The notes under the pieces were generated by a model, which saw nothing but the letters and a program-made list of their open reading frames with translations, had not been told where the DNA came from and did not search any database. From NCBI RefSeq assembly GCF_003716875.1, contig NZ_CP033078.1, positions 2,542,001 to 2,606,000 on the forward strand: 64,000 nucleotides of DNA. Direction: 5' to 3'. This document shows positions 28,934 to 38,387 of this stretch, piece after piece. Source of the DNA: Vibrio zhugei. Its GTDB lineage: Bacteria > Pseudomonadota > Gammaproteobacteria > Enterobacterales > Vibrionaceae. Each line of letters begins with the position of its first letter. Positions within the stretch are counted from its first letter, which is position 1. The position numbers and the translations under genes are program-made.

Positions 28934-30391
28934 CTAGAAAGAGAGACCTGGGCTTTTTTGCTCGGGCAGTACGGTACACGCACCTTCCATTGAAGCCATT
29001 GGGTACGCACAATAATCCGCAGCATAATAAGCGCTCGGCCGTAAATTACCGGAATCTCCTGGTCCACCAAATGGCGCATCGCTGCTCGCCCCAGTCAGTG
29101 CTCGGTTGCGATTAACAATGCCCGCTCGAATATGTGTAATGAAAAACTCCCACTCCTTATCCTCAGTAGAAATCAATCCGGCAGACAGGCCAAAGCGAGT
29201 GTCATTTGCAAGATCAACCGCCTGCGGTAAGGTTTGGTAACGAATCACTTGCAAGAGAGGACCAAAATATTCTTCATCCGGTAAATCGGCCACCTTGGTG
29301 ACATCAATAATGCCCGGCGAGACAAACGCATGGCTTCCTTGCTGCGCCTCAAGTAACGCGCTCGCTCCTTGAGATTGGAGCTTGGCTTGCGCGTGCAAGA
29401 TATGCTTTGCCGCGGCTTGAGAAATCAGCGGCCCCATAAATGGCGCCGGCTCTGCGAACGGAGTGCCCATAACAAGCCGTTGAGTCACCTCAATTAAACG
29501 CTCTAATAACGCATCACCATGTGCCCCCTCTGGTACATATAAGCGACGTGCACAGGTACAACGTTGACCTGCGCTCAAAAAAGCCGATTGAACAATCGTA
29601 TAAACCGTCGCTTCGACATCACCATAATGGTTTGAAACTACCAAAGGATTGTTGCCCCCCATTTCCAGAGCTAACATTTTCCCCGGCTGTCCGGCAAATT
29701 GTCGATGCAAAAGCTGTCCAGTCTGCGCGCTGCCAGTAAACAAGAGCCCATCAATCCCTTTCGACTCGGCCAATGCTATGCCAGTTTCTTTCGCGCCCTG
29801 CACCAAATTCAGGACACCGTCAGGCAAGCCCGCTTGCTGCCACAGACGCACCATTAATTCACCACATAAAGGGGTTTGTTCTGAAGGCTTAAATACAATG
29901 GTATTGCCAGCTAATAATGCTGGAATAATATGCCCATTGGGGAGATGACAAGGGAAGTTATAAGGACCAAACACCGCCATGACTCCCAAAGGGCGATGGC
30001 GAAGGACCACTTGATTACCATTCACGGTTTTCGCATGCTCTCCTGTGCGCTCATGATACGCTTGAGCCGAGATGGTCGCCTTACCGACCATGGCCGCCGC
30101 TTCATTGCGCGTTTCCCACAAGGGTTTGCCTGTCTCTTGAGCAATGGTTTGGGCGATGTGCTCTTTATTTTGCTTGACGACGTCAACAAACGCCGAGACA
30201 TAAGCTTCTCGCTCAGCAAACGTGGATTGTCGCCAGTCGACTAATGCCGCGCGCGCGGCCGCCACCGCGGACGCCACTTGTTGAGCCGTGGCACCTTTCC
30301 CCTCCCATAGTATGCTCGCATCGTAAGGCGTCTTAGAACAAAGCGACGCGCCTTCACCGCTCAGCCATTTTCCTGCAATCCAATGTGTCAT
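28934..30391 (-). CDS. astD: N-succinylglutamate 5-semialdehyde dehydrogenase
   Basis: AstD oxidises succinylglutamate semialdehyde to succinylglutamate with NAD+, the fourth step of the arginine succinyltransferase pathway. The 485-residue aldehyde dehydrogenase has the NAD-site segment [15 protein letters not shown] near 220, the general base in [10 protein letters not shown] near 248, and the catalytic cysteine in [11 protein letters not shown] near 283. It follows astA at 28 bp. Confidence 0.94.
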   Translation of the reverse strand: MTHWIAGKWLSGEGASLCSKTPYDASILWEGKGATAQQVASAVAAARAALVDWRQSTFAEREAYVSAFVDVVKQNKEHIAQTIAQETGKPLWETRNEAAAMVGKATISAQAYHERTGEHAKTVNGNQVVLRHRPLGVMAVFGPYNFPCHLPNGHIIPALLAGNTIVFKPSEQTPLCGELMVRLWQQAGLPDGVLNLVQGAKETGIALAESKGIDGLLFTGSAQTGQLLHRQFAGQPGKMLALEMGGNNPLVVSNHYGDVEATVYTIVQSAFLSAGQRCTCARRLYVPEGAHGDALLERLIEVTQRLVMGTPFAEPAPFMGPLISQAAAKHILHAQAKLQSQGASALLEAQQGSHAFVSPGIIDVTKVADLPDEEYFGPLLQVIRYQTLPQAVDLANDTRFGLSAGLISTEDKEWEFFITHIRAGIVNRNRALTGASSDAPFGGPGDSGNLRPSAYYAADYCAYPMASMEGACTVLPEQKSPGLSF

Positions 30392-30419
30392 GATGTCTCC
30401 CTTATATGTCCTTATTCAC

Positions 30420-31439
30420 CTAACATGCTAATACACGGACGAGATCTCCGGTGGTCACCAATAACGCTTGAGCCACATCCGGCGCTAAAATCACACTGTG
30501 ATTTTCAACATTGATCGCGGCTTTCGCGGCGGTTGCTCGGAAACGTTGAAATTCGGTATTGATCAGCAAATAGTCTTTACAACTGGTATGCTCTGCCACT
30601 TCCACCGAATAACACTGTGACTGCCTCACCGACTCAATATGCTCTCGATCACATTCAACCGTTGGTCCCCCATCGAAAATATCAATGTAATTTCGGCACA
30701 CGAACCCTTCCTGCTCTAATAACCGTAGAGCTGGTTTGGTGTTTTCATGGACTTTGCCAATCACAGCTTGCGCTTCTGGGCTTAATAAATTGACATAAAT
30801 TGGCAGCTTGGGCATAAGGTCGGCAATGAAGCCTTTCTTACCCGTCCCGGTTAGATAGTCGGCCATAGTAAAATCGATTGAGAAAAAATGCTGCTGTAGC
30901 CACTGCCAAAATGGCGAGTGCCCTTCTGCATTGGATACGCCGCGCATTTCAGCGAAAATGGTACGAGAAAACCGCTCTGGATACTGGGCAAGCATCAACA
31001 AGCGACATTTAGACAACAGCCGCCCATTCAAACCACCACAAAATTGTGGCCTTAAGAACAGCGTGCAAATTTCCGAACACCCGGTGTAGTTATTACCAAA
31101 GGTTAACACCTTGACCACATTATTGACGTTCAAGCGTCGAGAAGAATGGACAATGGTACTGATATGATAGGAGTAAAACGGGACATCCCAGCCTACGGCC
31201 GCTTCAATCCCCGTGGTTCCGGCTACCTCACCGGTTTCTGAATCCACAGCCACCATGAGATACCCTTCATCTCCTGGTTGGCAAACACCGCTTTTCGCAA
31301 AACTGTTTTCAGAATGTTGAATACGATTTTTCAATAACACTTCATTGACAGGCAATGAGGTAAACCCATGTCCTGATTCGACGGCACATCGGTGAAGTGC
31401 TTCATAATCTGACATTGCGATAGGGCGAACTACTAGCAT
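30420..31439 (-). CDS. astA: Arginine N-succinyltransferase
   Basis: AstA transfers succinyl from succinyl-CoA to arginine, the first step of the succinyltransferase pathway. The 339-residue product begins MLVVRPIAMSDYEALHRCA and carries the conserved stretches SYHISTIVHSSRRL, CTLFLRPQFCGGLNGRLLSK (near residues 126-145) and AEMRGVSNAEGHSPFWQWL. An ATG two codons upstream abuts the GGAGG site, so the second ATG is preferred. Confidence 0.93.
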   Translation of the reverse strand: MLVVRPIAMSDYEALHRCAVESGHGFTSLPVNEVLLKNRIQHSENSFAKSGVCQPGDEGYLMVAVDSETGEVAGTTGIEAAVGWDVPFYSYHISTIVHSSRRLNVNNVVKVLTFGNNYTGCSEICTLFLRPQFCGGLNGRLLSKCRLLMLAQYPERFSRTIFAEMRGVSNAEGHSPFWQWLQQHFFSIDFTMADYLTGTGKKGFIADLMPKLPIYVNLLSPEAQAVIGKVHENTKPALRLLEQEGFVCRNYIDIFDGGPTVECDREHIESVRQSQCYSVEVAEHTSCKDYLLINTEFQRFRATAAKAAINVENHSVILAPDVAQALLVTTGDLVRVLAC

Positions 31440-31537
31440 CAACATTCCCTCCAGATGCTAAGGGCCCTTCGCGGGCCCCTACTTCATTTATCACCACACG
31501 CTCTGCACTCGGCATCAAACGAGATGGCAATACCCAC

Positions 31538-32749
31538 TCACACTAGGGTGGCAATTGCTTTATCTAGGCGAGCTAAACCTTCTTCAATATCTTGCTCTGG
31601 AATGATTAATGAAGGCGTTAAACGGACCACGTTCGCACCAGCGACGAGTAACATTAAGCCTTGTTTCCCTGATGCCACCAATATTTCACGAGCACGTCCC
31701 TGCCATGCGTCATTTAATTCGGCGCCAATTAATAATCCCTTTCCGCGGATATCTTTAAATATATGATATTTTTCGTTAATACGTGCTAAACCCGCTTTAA
31801 ATAATGCTTCGCGCGCTTTCACACCCGCCAGCGTTTCAGGTTGAGTAATAATCTCCAACGCGGCGTTGGCGACCGCACACCCAAGAGGATTACCGCCATA
31901 GGTTGAACCATGCACGCCCACTTTAAAATGGCTCGCAATCTCGGTGGTCGTCAGCATTGCCCCAATCGGGAACCCCGCGCCCAGTGATTTTGCCGTGCTC
32001 AAAATATCCGGTGTCACTCCCAAGCCTTGATACGCATACAGCTCACCCGTACGCCCGTTGCCCGTCTGCACTTCATCGAAAATCAGCAGAGCATTGTGTT
32101 CATCACACAATTGACGGACTTGCTGTACGAAATCCGGATCCGGAGACACAATTCCGCCTTCACCTTGCAACGGTTCCATCATCACAGCACAGGTTTTTTC
32201 CGACAAATGCGCTTTCAATGCCGCAATATCATTGTATGGAATGTGCGTCACGTCAGCGGGTTTCGGACCAAAACCATCCGAGTAAGAGGCCTGTCCGCCC
32301 ACGGTGACAGTGAAAAATGTTCGTCCATGAAACCCTTGCACAAACGCGAGGATTTCTGTTTTCTCAGGACCATAAACATCGGCCGCATAACGACGAGCCA
32401 ATTTCAACGCGGCCTCGTTCGCCTCGGCGCCTGAGTTTGCAAAAAAGACTTTTTCGGCAAACGTATGCTCGGTTAACTTGCTGGCCAAACGTAATGCTGG
32501 CTCATTGGTCATGACATTACTCAAATGCCATAATTTCTTGCTTTGCTCTGTCAGTGCATTCACCATCGCTGGATGACAGTGACCAAGACAACTCACCGCG
32601 ATTCCGCCTGCGAAATCAACATATTCGTTGCCCTGCTGATCCCATACGCGAGAGCCCTTACCTTCAACGGGAACAAACTCCATTGGGTTGTAACAAGGCA
32701 CCATCACCTCGTCAAATACACTACGATCTACTTTCATTTCCGTTGTCAT
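31538..32749 (-). CDS. astC: Succinylornithine / acetylornithine aminotransferase
   Basis: This is a class III PLP-dependent aminotransferase of 403 residues. As AstC it acts on succinylornithine in catabolism; as ArgD it acts on acetylornithine in biosynthesis, and many homologues do both. It has the [17 protein letters not shown] cofactor motif near 100-116, the aspartate in LIFDEVQTG, and the Schiff-base lysine in [14 protein letters not shown] near 250. The ATG at 32749 has an AAGGGG site 7 bp upstream. It heads the ast cluster behind ArgR-like boxes. No other argD copy is seen in the window. Confidence 0.9.
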   Translation of the reverse strand: MTTEMKVDRSVFDEVMVPCYNPMEFVPVEGKGSRVWDQQGNEYVDFAGGIAVSCLGHCHPAMVNALTEQSKKLWHLSNVMTNEPALRLASKLTEHTFAEKVFFANSGAEANEAALKLARRYAADVYGPEKTEILAFVQGFHGRTFFTVTVGGQASYSDGFGPKPADVTHIPYNDIAALKAHLSEKTCAVMMEPLQGEGGIVSPDPDFVQQVRQLCDEHNALLIFDEVQTGNGRTGELYAYQGLGVTPDILSTAKSLGAGFPIGAMLTTTEIASHFKVGVHGSTYGGNPLGCAVANAALEIITQPETLAGVKAREALFKAGLARINEKYHIFKDIRGKGLLIGAELNDAWQGRAREILVASGKQGLMLLVAGANVVRLTPSLIIPEQDIEEGLARLDKAIATLV

Positions 32750-32925
32750 TGCACATCCCCTTAAGGTACACATGCGGTATCATGAACAATTACCTATAGT
32801 TTAGATCAACCATAAGATTTCACATGGCGCTCAAGAACTATCCACATTGTATTGATAAATATTTTTTGTTTTCAATAGTAGCTTCTGCTGTAATCGCAAA
32901 AGCGCACCGCTCTACCTTAACTATT

Positions 32926-32964
32926 TTTGATTTTTTATTCACTTAAAATGATAAAATATTTATT
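32926..32964. promoter_or_regulatory. Tandem ArgR boxes upstream of astC
   Basis: Box 1 (32926-32943) contains TGATT-TTTT-ATTCA, a 9/10 match to the conserved positions TGAAT-W4-ATTCA. Box 2 (32947-32964, TGATA-AAAT-ATTTA) matches at 7/10. The two 18-bp boxes are 3 bp apart, the spacing used by ArgR hexamers. They lie about 180-215 bp before astC. In E. coli ArgR activates astC; activation here is inferred. Confidence 0.55.
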
Positions 32965-33041
32965 TTAAATTTAAGAAATGGTTTTTAAATCATGGCAATT
33001 TTAGTTGGTAAGAGAGCTTGATATGCATAGTTAAAAATATG

Positions 33042-33071
33042 GCGCATAATTGTGCATTCGCTATTATGCGC
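33042..33071 (-). terminator. Hairpin after pabA remnant
   Basis: A 9-bp perfect stem (GCGCATAAT/ATTATGCGC) with a 12-nt loop lies 66 bp after the pabA stop. On the minus strand it is followed by CATATTTTTAA, a short imperfect U-run, so it could be the pabA terminator. Confidence 0.4.
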
Positions 33072-33526
33072 AAAAATAGGGACAGATTGATGAGGAAAAG
33101 TGATCTCAATCGGGATCATGACGCCAACGTCGATGACTAAACCGAACTATTACGAGCTAAGAAGTTGTTTAATAAAGCATGTCCTTGCTGGGTTTTAATC
33201 GATTCAGGATGAAACTGTACCGCTGCGATCGGTAAGGTACGATGTTCAAATCCCATAATTTCATCGCATTCCCCAAGGTCATTTTCCGTCCAAGCCGTCA
33301 CAGTAAAACACTCAGGCAAAGACGCGGATTCCACGATCAATGAATGATAGCGCGTGACCGTCAATGGATTCGCCAGACCCACAAAGACGCTTGTCCCTGT
33401 ATGACGAATGGGCGATGTTTTACCATGCATCACCGCTTTGGCTCTCACCACCTTACCCCCAAAAGCCTGAGCAATGGCTTGGTGTCCCAAACACACACCC
33501 AATATCGGTATCTGACCGGCAAAACG

Positions 33527-33532
33527 TTCAAT
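33527..33532. repeat. Target site duplication, left copy
   Basis: TTCAAT directly abuts the left end of the IS and is repeated at 35298-35303. Counting it once restores the pabA frame. Confidence 0.85.
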
Positions 33533-33560
33533 CCGAGATTCCGCAGCCAATTTAGGAATA
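33533..33560. repeat. IS left terminal inverted repeat
   Basis: The sequence begins CCGAGATTCCGCAGCCAATT and pairs with 35270-35297, with about five mismatches in 28 positions. A 16-bp core (ATTCCGCAGCCAATTT) is identical in both ends. Confidence 0.85.
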
Positions 33561-35165
33561 AACTGCTTCATACAGTACACCAAGAAGCTTAAGCAGCCGA
33601 GTCTGATGCTCTTGAACACCCGTTATGAAGCTTTGGCCGCCAAATTCGAGTGTGTCGATACCTTCGAATTTTAAGAATACCCAACGTGCCGTCGGTTTAG
33701 TTGTCGTCTTGTTCTTTACCATGCTAGGAAAGAATTCCTCGGTCTTAGTGAGACTCTCTCGGATTTTGTGCTCTAAGCTCGCGTAAACGAGTAGGCTCAG
33801 CGTCATGATCATCAGTAGTGCCTCGATTCGCTGAGGTTTCTTCAGGAAAATTGATGATGTTAAGAACTCAGGGCTTTTCAAAAAGCGAAAGCCGCGCTCG
33901 ACCTTTTGCTGAGACTTGTAATGTTCAAGCAATGCAGCCATTGTTAGGTCGGTGTTGTCAGTATCGTTGGTGGCGAGAATAAACATACCTACTTTAAGCT
34001 TGGCCAGTTTCACCTTTTCTAGATCGGTATAAGGCGTAGCATCTATCAAATAGTGGTATCCCGTTGGCTTTTCATCTTTCTTCGGCCGACCACGACCTGA
34101 ATAAATTGGCTCTTTAACGATGGTTGATTGCGCGAAGCCAAGCAAATGACACTGGCTGGCGAAGTCGCTCATTGCTTGCTCGGCATCCACTGCGCAAGCA
34201 AACTGCTTTTTCTTTAGTTGTCCCAGCGCTTTCAGCTCTTTGGTGATATTTTTGTCTAAGTTCTTATAAAACGTTACCTGTTCTCGCTTGGTTGCTTGTT
34301 CACTATGAATCAACAGCCACTTCTGAGATACCGAGCCATAATCAGCGTCAACCCAACAACCCGAGTAGCCATTGCCGATATGGCTCAGCTGCTCGGGCTC
34401 AAGGTTCATTAAGGCCTCTTTGGCTGATTTAATGGTCATTGGAACACGCGTAATAAACTTCTGTTGTTGCTCATCCAGTGAACGAATGCTCTCTTCGGTG
34501 TACAAAGCGGCATCGGCGATGAAGTAGCGACTGTTTTGAGCTGCCTTCAGGCAATGAATATGCCGTTTAGTGACCTCTGAGAATGCCTTAGCATCGTTGG
34601 TGTTGCCACTAAGCGCTTGCATGTAAACAGGCAGGCCAGCTTGGTTTTCGCAAATCAACTCAAGGACCACTTGATTTAGCTCTGGACGGTGGTCTCGGCT
34701 GTAGCCTTTTACCAGCTTGATGGCATTAAGATCTTCGTCCTGGGCGTATTCACCATCGACATGGAAGCTAGTGATATCAAGGTGGACAGAGTCTGTTTTA
34801 AGTCCTAGCTTATCAACGACATGCTCTGCTATCGCTTGATAAAGTGCGGAGACATCTGCTTCATATAAAGCATCTAACGTGCGTCCGAGTACATCGTCCG
34901 TTAAATGGTGAGCTTCAATATCTTTAGCAAGCAACTTGGCAACAGGCTTCGTCTCGAAGAAGTCAGAAAACATATGCAGCGTTCTGCTGTGAAAGCCAAG
35001 ACCATTGAGAATCATCGCCAAGACCGCATCGCCATGTGAAACGTTGTGATCCGAGTACTTGGGAATGATGCGATCAATAATACCAGGTAAACCGATTTCA
35101 TGGCAGAAAGCAGCGATCAGCCCTAAGTGATCTAGGCGTTTAATGACAGGTTGAGCAGCAGACAT
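33552..35165 (-). CDS. IS1634-family transposase
   Basis: The 537-residue DDE transposase starts at ATG 35163-35165 ([20 protein letters not shown]); a longer frame upstream lacks family support. The N-terminal 110 residues look like DUF4277. The catalytic acids are likely the aspartates in [10 protein letters not shown] near 149 and [12 protein letters not shown] near 230, and the glutamate in [11 protein letters not shown] near 437. It is full length with no frameshift. Its end reaches the left inverted repeat, and it is in the same direction as the interrupted pabA. Confidence 0.88.
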   Translation of the reverse strand: MSAAQPVIKRLDHLGLIAAFCHEIGLPGIIDRIIPKYSDHNVSHGDAVLAMILNGLGFHSRTLHMFSDFFETKPVAKLLAKDIEAHHLTDDVLGRTLDALYEADVSALYQAIAEHVVDKLGLKTDSVHLDITSFHVDGEYAQDEDLNAIKLVKGYSRDHRPELNQVVLELICENQAGLPVYMQALSGNTNDAKAFSEVTKRHIHCLKAAQNSRYFIADAALYTEESIRSLDEQQQKFITRVPMTIKSAKEALMNLEPEQLSHIGNGYSGCWVDADYGSVSQKWLLIHSEQATKREQVTFYKNLDKNITKELKALGQLKKKQFACAVDAEQAMSDFASQCHLLGFAQSTIVKEPIYSGRGRPKKDEKPTGYHYLIDATPYTDLEKVKLAKLKVGMFILATNDTDNTDLTMAALLEHYKSQQKVERGFRFLKSPEFLTSSIFLKKPQRIEALLMIMTLSLLVYASLEHKIRESLTKTEEFFPSMVKNKTTTKPTARWVFLKFEGIDTLEFGGQSFITGVQEHQTRLLKLLGVLYEAVYS

Positions 35166-35269
35166 AATAAAGTGACCGTTAAATAACAGTAATAGATCAA
35201 AACTGGGGATCGCGGTCAAGAGGTCTGTCGCACTAACATTTGTAAACGATCACTGGATCACATTGTTTT

Positions 35270-35297
35270 AATTCTGAAATTGGCTGCGGAATGACGG
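35270..35297. repeat. IS right terminal inverted repeat
   Basis: Read inward on the minus strand it begins CCGTCATTCCGCAGCCAATT, matching the left end apart from positions 4-5 and a few inner bases. Confidence 0.85.
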
Positions 35298-35303
35298 TTC
35301 AAT
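35298..35303. repeat. Target site duplication, right copy
   Basis: TTCAAT follows the right IS end and matches the copy at 33527-33532. Confidence 0.85.
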
Positions 35304-35556
35304 CGCTTGCAAAGAAATCCCGGCCTCATCAGGCGTACATGGACCGGGAGAAATCACCAAGTGAGTTGGGGCTAGCTCGGCGATGTCATCAAGGGTTACC
35401 TCGTCATTGCGGACAACGTTCACTTCTGCACCTAACTCACAAAAATACTGATACAGGTTATACGTAAACGAGTCGTAATTATCGATAATTAATAGCACGG
35501 AGAGATTCCCTAATCGCTCAATTGAAATGAACGGATATTGTGCCGCAGGCAAAGAT

Positions 35557-35581
35557 AAAGGCAAGCCTATCGCTTGCCTTT
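35557..35581. terminator. Terminator between xds and pabA
   Basis: A 10-bp perfect stem (AAAGGCAAGC/GCTTGCCTTT) with a 5-nt loop lies 33 bp beyond the xds stop. The minus-strand continuation is TATCTTTG, so the U-run is short. Confidence 0.6.
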
Positions 35582-35613
35582 ATTATGAGAATGACTCAGC
35601 CTTTCACGCGATA

Positions 35614-38157
35614 CTACTGGGAAAAGCGCAATTCCAGCACGGCGGGATTATGATCCGAGGAACGGAATTGATCACCGTAACGGGGCAAGTTGCTGCCTTT
35701 ATACTCATCACGATAATCAAACAAGGTCGACTCGTCAGCATTGATATGCCACTCATTGGCATCCACCACAAATGGGGCTAAGTGCTTACTAATCAACACA
35801 TGATCCAAGTTTCCGACCTCATTGTTATATGAGTAACTCCAACTGAGAGGATGGAACATCGGCACCGCATTCAGATACCCATAACTGTGCGTGATCTGGG
35901 CACCTTCATCGCCAAATTGCAGCTGTCCGTCAATGTAGGTGTTGCGAGCCGCATGAATCACCTTGTCATAATGCTCAGGAGAGTAATCCGTTAAAACCAA
36001 AATAGGGTCTTCCTTCGCATACGAGTTTAAATCGCCGAGGATGACTTTATCCCCTGGCATGTTTTGTAAAGCCTTGCCCAGCGCAACCGCTGCCGCGACA
36101 CGAAAGTCCTCACAGGAACCTTGTAGATCCGGATCCTGCCCCGCTTGCCCTCCTTGGCTGACTGGAGCATTATCTTCCCAACACTTCGAGCCTTTGGATT
36201 TAAAATGATTAACGGCAACGGTTAACTCATTACCCGTTGTGGTGACTCGGAAAGTGGCCGCTAAAGAATCACGCTGTTGATGCTTGCCATTATCAATGAG
36301 CTCACCATTTGCATCGTATATCGGTGGCGCTTTTTGTTCTGGCATCGCAATCACCCGCTTGGTTTGCAGCGCCACTTTGCTAGGACGATATATCAAGCCA
36401 ACGGCTATCGCATCTGTGCCGACCGAATCGTCTTCATCCATCATTCCATCTTGGTTCGAGTCGATGGTCACAAACGTATATTTGTCTTGCTCATTTTGGC
36501 GTAGATTCAGTTGCTCCACCAACTGACGAATGGCCGCACCTTGACCAAATCCATTGTTTTCGATTTCCATCAAGCCTACGATATCGGCATCCAAGTGATC
36601 CAATGCCGTCACAATTTTTTCCTGCTGTAATTCAAACTCACCATAGCTACTCGCTCCACGATTGTCACCAAATCGGTTCGCATCGCCATTAAACGGCGAA
36701 TTAAAGTAGTTCAGCACGTTAAACGACGCAATACGTAAATCCCCCGCGTTTACCTGTGGTGACTCTGTACGCGGCGTATTATGAACAATGTCTTGGCCAT
36801 CAATCGTATTGGTCGCTAATAAGCGATAATTCGAATATGTGTAAGTCACGATGCCTTCCAGATTGAAGAGCGTGTCGTTGATACGCAGATAATCATCCGC
36901 GGAGCCATCTTGGTTGCCATCGGTTCGAGCAAAATCTGGATAATAAGGAATCACACCATCTGGCGCCGGTTTATCGGTTTCCACCACCAGCACACGTTGT
37001 TGATTCGTAGCTTGAACCTGTTTGCTCTGCGCCGATCCTGCCGGATCAAATTGATTGGGATGATAATTCACTTGCCCTTGCGATAACGCCATGTTGTTGC
37101 GATAGGCATCGTAATCATACCCAAACACTCGTGTGACTCGCATGTCTAAAGAACGCGGTAATCGGACAAGCATCCCTTCATAGCGCTCCAATGTCTGGGC
37201 AAAAGAGGCGTCATCGGCCGAGATATGGACCGCTTGAGCGGCTGGGACTTGCTGCTGATCAACCACGCGCCACTGGTCCTCGTTAGGGACAAATTCAGTG
37301 AGTTGATAATACTCTCTCACTTTCCCATGAACACACACCACATCTCCGGGGTTAAGATTCGTTTGCGCTTGATCGGTAAAGACAAACAAGCCTTCAGAAG
37401 TACGCATGTCGCTATCGGCTTGTAATGATTGTAAATAAAACCCTTTGGTTATATTCCCGGTAACCGCCGTTACCACGCCTTTCACATAGTAGTCATCCGG
37501 TGACTGAGTTGCCCCACTGGGGACAAAAGGTGAGCGATCCCCCGGACCTTGTATCGCATGAATCGCCGTGAAATTCGGGAACGCACCACTCGGTAATCGA
37601 CACGTAAACTGAGGATCGGTCCCACCATCACTAGGTGGCGTCCATGCGCCTAAATCAGCAAACTCATCTTTTCCATATTCTTGCCATTGATCGGGCTGAT
37701 AATCGCGACTCGCTTGTGTCGTCTGACGCACTAACGTGACGTCTTGCCCCCAATAGCTGTCACTGCCAACCACGCCAATCACATCGTGCAGAGCACCGTT
37801 ATAAAATAAGCCTATTGGGTCGTTGCCATTAAAGCCAGTTATCGTATTGTTGGTGATATCGGCTTTGCTCAGCAATTCATCCGTTGCACGGCTGTTCACC
37901 ACCACAAGCGTTTGCTTCGAAGCAAGTTCATAACCCGCTAATGACAGAGTATTGCGCCAAGATGTCGCACCATTGGTCGCTTTTTGCAATGTATAGCCAT
38001 CAAGACTGACGGACTGCTCGCCCGTATTGGTTATCTCGATCGCTTTGTTATAGCCACTGCCTTCGATGTATTCTGAGATAAGCACATCGGCCTGAACCTG
38101 AAAGGCGAGCGATGTGGCTAATCCACCCCATAACAGTAATTGATATCGTTGATTCAT
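35614..38157 (-). CDS. xds: Secreted ExeM/NucH-type nuclease (Xds-like)
   Basis: This is a large secreted endonuclease/exonuclease/phosphatase-fold nuclease. Xds of V. cholerae, in what I recall as the same position, degrades extracellular DNA and neutrophil traps and feeds phosphate uptake. The 847-residue product has a signal peptide (cleavage after about residue 23), a lamin-tail domain (about 24-140), an OB-fold region (about 215-340) and the nuclease domain (about 480-845) with ASFNVLNYF, GLMEIENNG, LGDLNSYAKED and SDHNPAV. No cell-wall anchor is seen. The ATG at 38157 has AGGAAG upstream; an earlier in-frame ATG would spoil the signal peptide. Confidence 0.85.
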   Translation of the reverse strand: MNQRYQLLLWGGLATSLAFQVQADVLISEYIEGSGYNKAIEITNTGEQSVSLDGYTLQKATNGATSWRNTLSLAGYELASKQTLVVVNSRATDELLSKADITNNTITGFNGNDPIGLFYNGALHDVIGVVGSDSYWGQDVTLVRQTTQASRDYQPDQWQEYGKDEFADLGAWTPPSDGGTDPQFTCRLPSGAFPNFTAIHAIQGPGDRSPFVPSGATQSPDDYYVKGVVTAVTGNITKGFYLQSLQADSDMRTSEGLFVFTDQAQTNLNPGDVVCVHGKVREYYQLTEFVPNEDQWRVVDQQQVPAAQAVHISADDASFAQTLERYEGMLVRLPRSLDMRVTRVFGYDYDAYRNNMALSQGQVNYHPNQFDPAGSAQSKQVQATNQQRVLVVETDKPAPDGVIPYYPDFARTDGNQDGSADDYLRINDTLFNLEGIVTYTYSNYRLLATNTIDGQDIVHNTPRTESPQVNAGDLRIASFNVLNYFNSPFNGDANRFGDNRGASSYGEFELQQEKIVTALDHLDADIVGLMEIENNGFGQGAAIRQLVEQLNLRQNEQDKYTFVTIDSNQDGMMDEDDSVGTDAIAVGLIYRPSKVALQTKRVIAMPEQKAPPIYDANGELIDNGKHQQRDSLAATFRVTTTGNELTVAVNHFKSKGSKCWEDNAPVSQGGQAGQDPDLQGSCEDFRVAAAVALGKALQNMPGDKVILGDLNSYAKEDPILVLTDYSPEHYDKVIHAARNTYIDGQLQFGDEGAQITHSYGYLNAVPMFHPLSWSYSYNNEVGNLDHVLISKHLAPFVVDANEWHINADESTLFDYRDEYKGSNLPRYGDQFRSSDHNPAVLELRFSQ

Positions 38158-38326
38158 GGTTGTCTCTTCCTGAGTAATAGTGAGAGTATTCATCGGTATA
38201 CAATTGTCACGTTACAATGGTAAGACATTGACTTATAAGCGATCGGCCGAGATTTTAAAAACCGACTTTTCCTTCCAAATTTGGATGTAATTCACGAAAT
38301 TTATGCAGCGCAACAAACACCACGGA

Positions 38327-38360
38327 ATAAAAAAAGCCTCAGCAACGCTGAGGCTTTTTT
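38327..38360. terminator. Rho-independent terminator of trpS
   Basis: A 9-bp GC-rich stem (AGCCTCAGC/GCTGAGGCT) extended by A/T pairs on both sides, with a 3-nt AAC loop, lies 28 bp after the trpS stop. A and T runs make it usable on both strands. Confidence 0.8.
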
Positions 38361-38387
38361 CACATTCTATAGGTTGTACTTACCGCA

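Larger units (their letters stand above)
32750..33136. promoter_or_regulatory. astC-pabA intergenic region
   Basis: This 387-bp gap is AT rich and has no credible gene. It holds the upstream control region of the ast genes, with tandem ArgR-like boxes at 32926-32964, and a hairpin after the pabA stop at 33042-33071. I found no sigma-54 promoter with correct GG-N10-GC spacing. Confidence 0.6.
33533..35297 (-). mobile_element. IS1634-like insertion sequence, 1765 bp
   Basis: The element has one transposase gene on the minus strand, imperfect terminal inverted repeats of about 28 bp beginning CCG, and a 6-bp TTCAAT target duplication. All parts appear intact, so it may still be mobile. The family is assigned from the transposase (DUF4277-type N-terminus and DDE core) and not by a database search. 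Confidence 0.88.
33137..35498 (-). pseudogene. pabA: pabA (glutamine amidotransferase) split by an IS
   Basis: PabA supplies ammonia from glutamine to PabB for aminodeoxychorismate, on the way to p-aminobenzoate and folate. The 5' part (35298-35498, GTG start, [19 protein letters not shown]) and the 3' part (33137-33532) are separated by a 1765-bp IS. Removing the IS and one copy of TTCAAT gives 591 nt, a 196-residue frame with [13 protein letters not shown] across the junction. The catalytic cysteine (GVCLGHQ) and the histidine-glutamate pair (FHPES) are in the 3' part, without a start of their own apart from a fusion frame from the IS. The gene should be inactive. The insertion looks recent, because both halves are intact in frame. 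Confidence 0.92.

Noticed and set aside
32774..32880. Possible sigma-54 promoter before astC
   Set aside because: The best GG...GC pair has 11 instead of 10 bp between its elements and otherwise matches poorly.
33137..33619. 160-residue frame carrying the pabA catalytic domain
   Set aside because: Its start lies in the IS end. It lacks the N-terminal part of the amidotransferase fold, so it is kept as part of the pseudogene and not as a gene.
35268..35564. 98-residue frame starting upstream of pabA and running into the IS
   Set aside because: Its N-terminus precedes the GTG pabA start and its last residues are IS sequence; it is covered by the pabA pseudogene.
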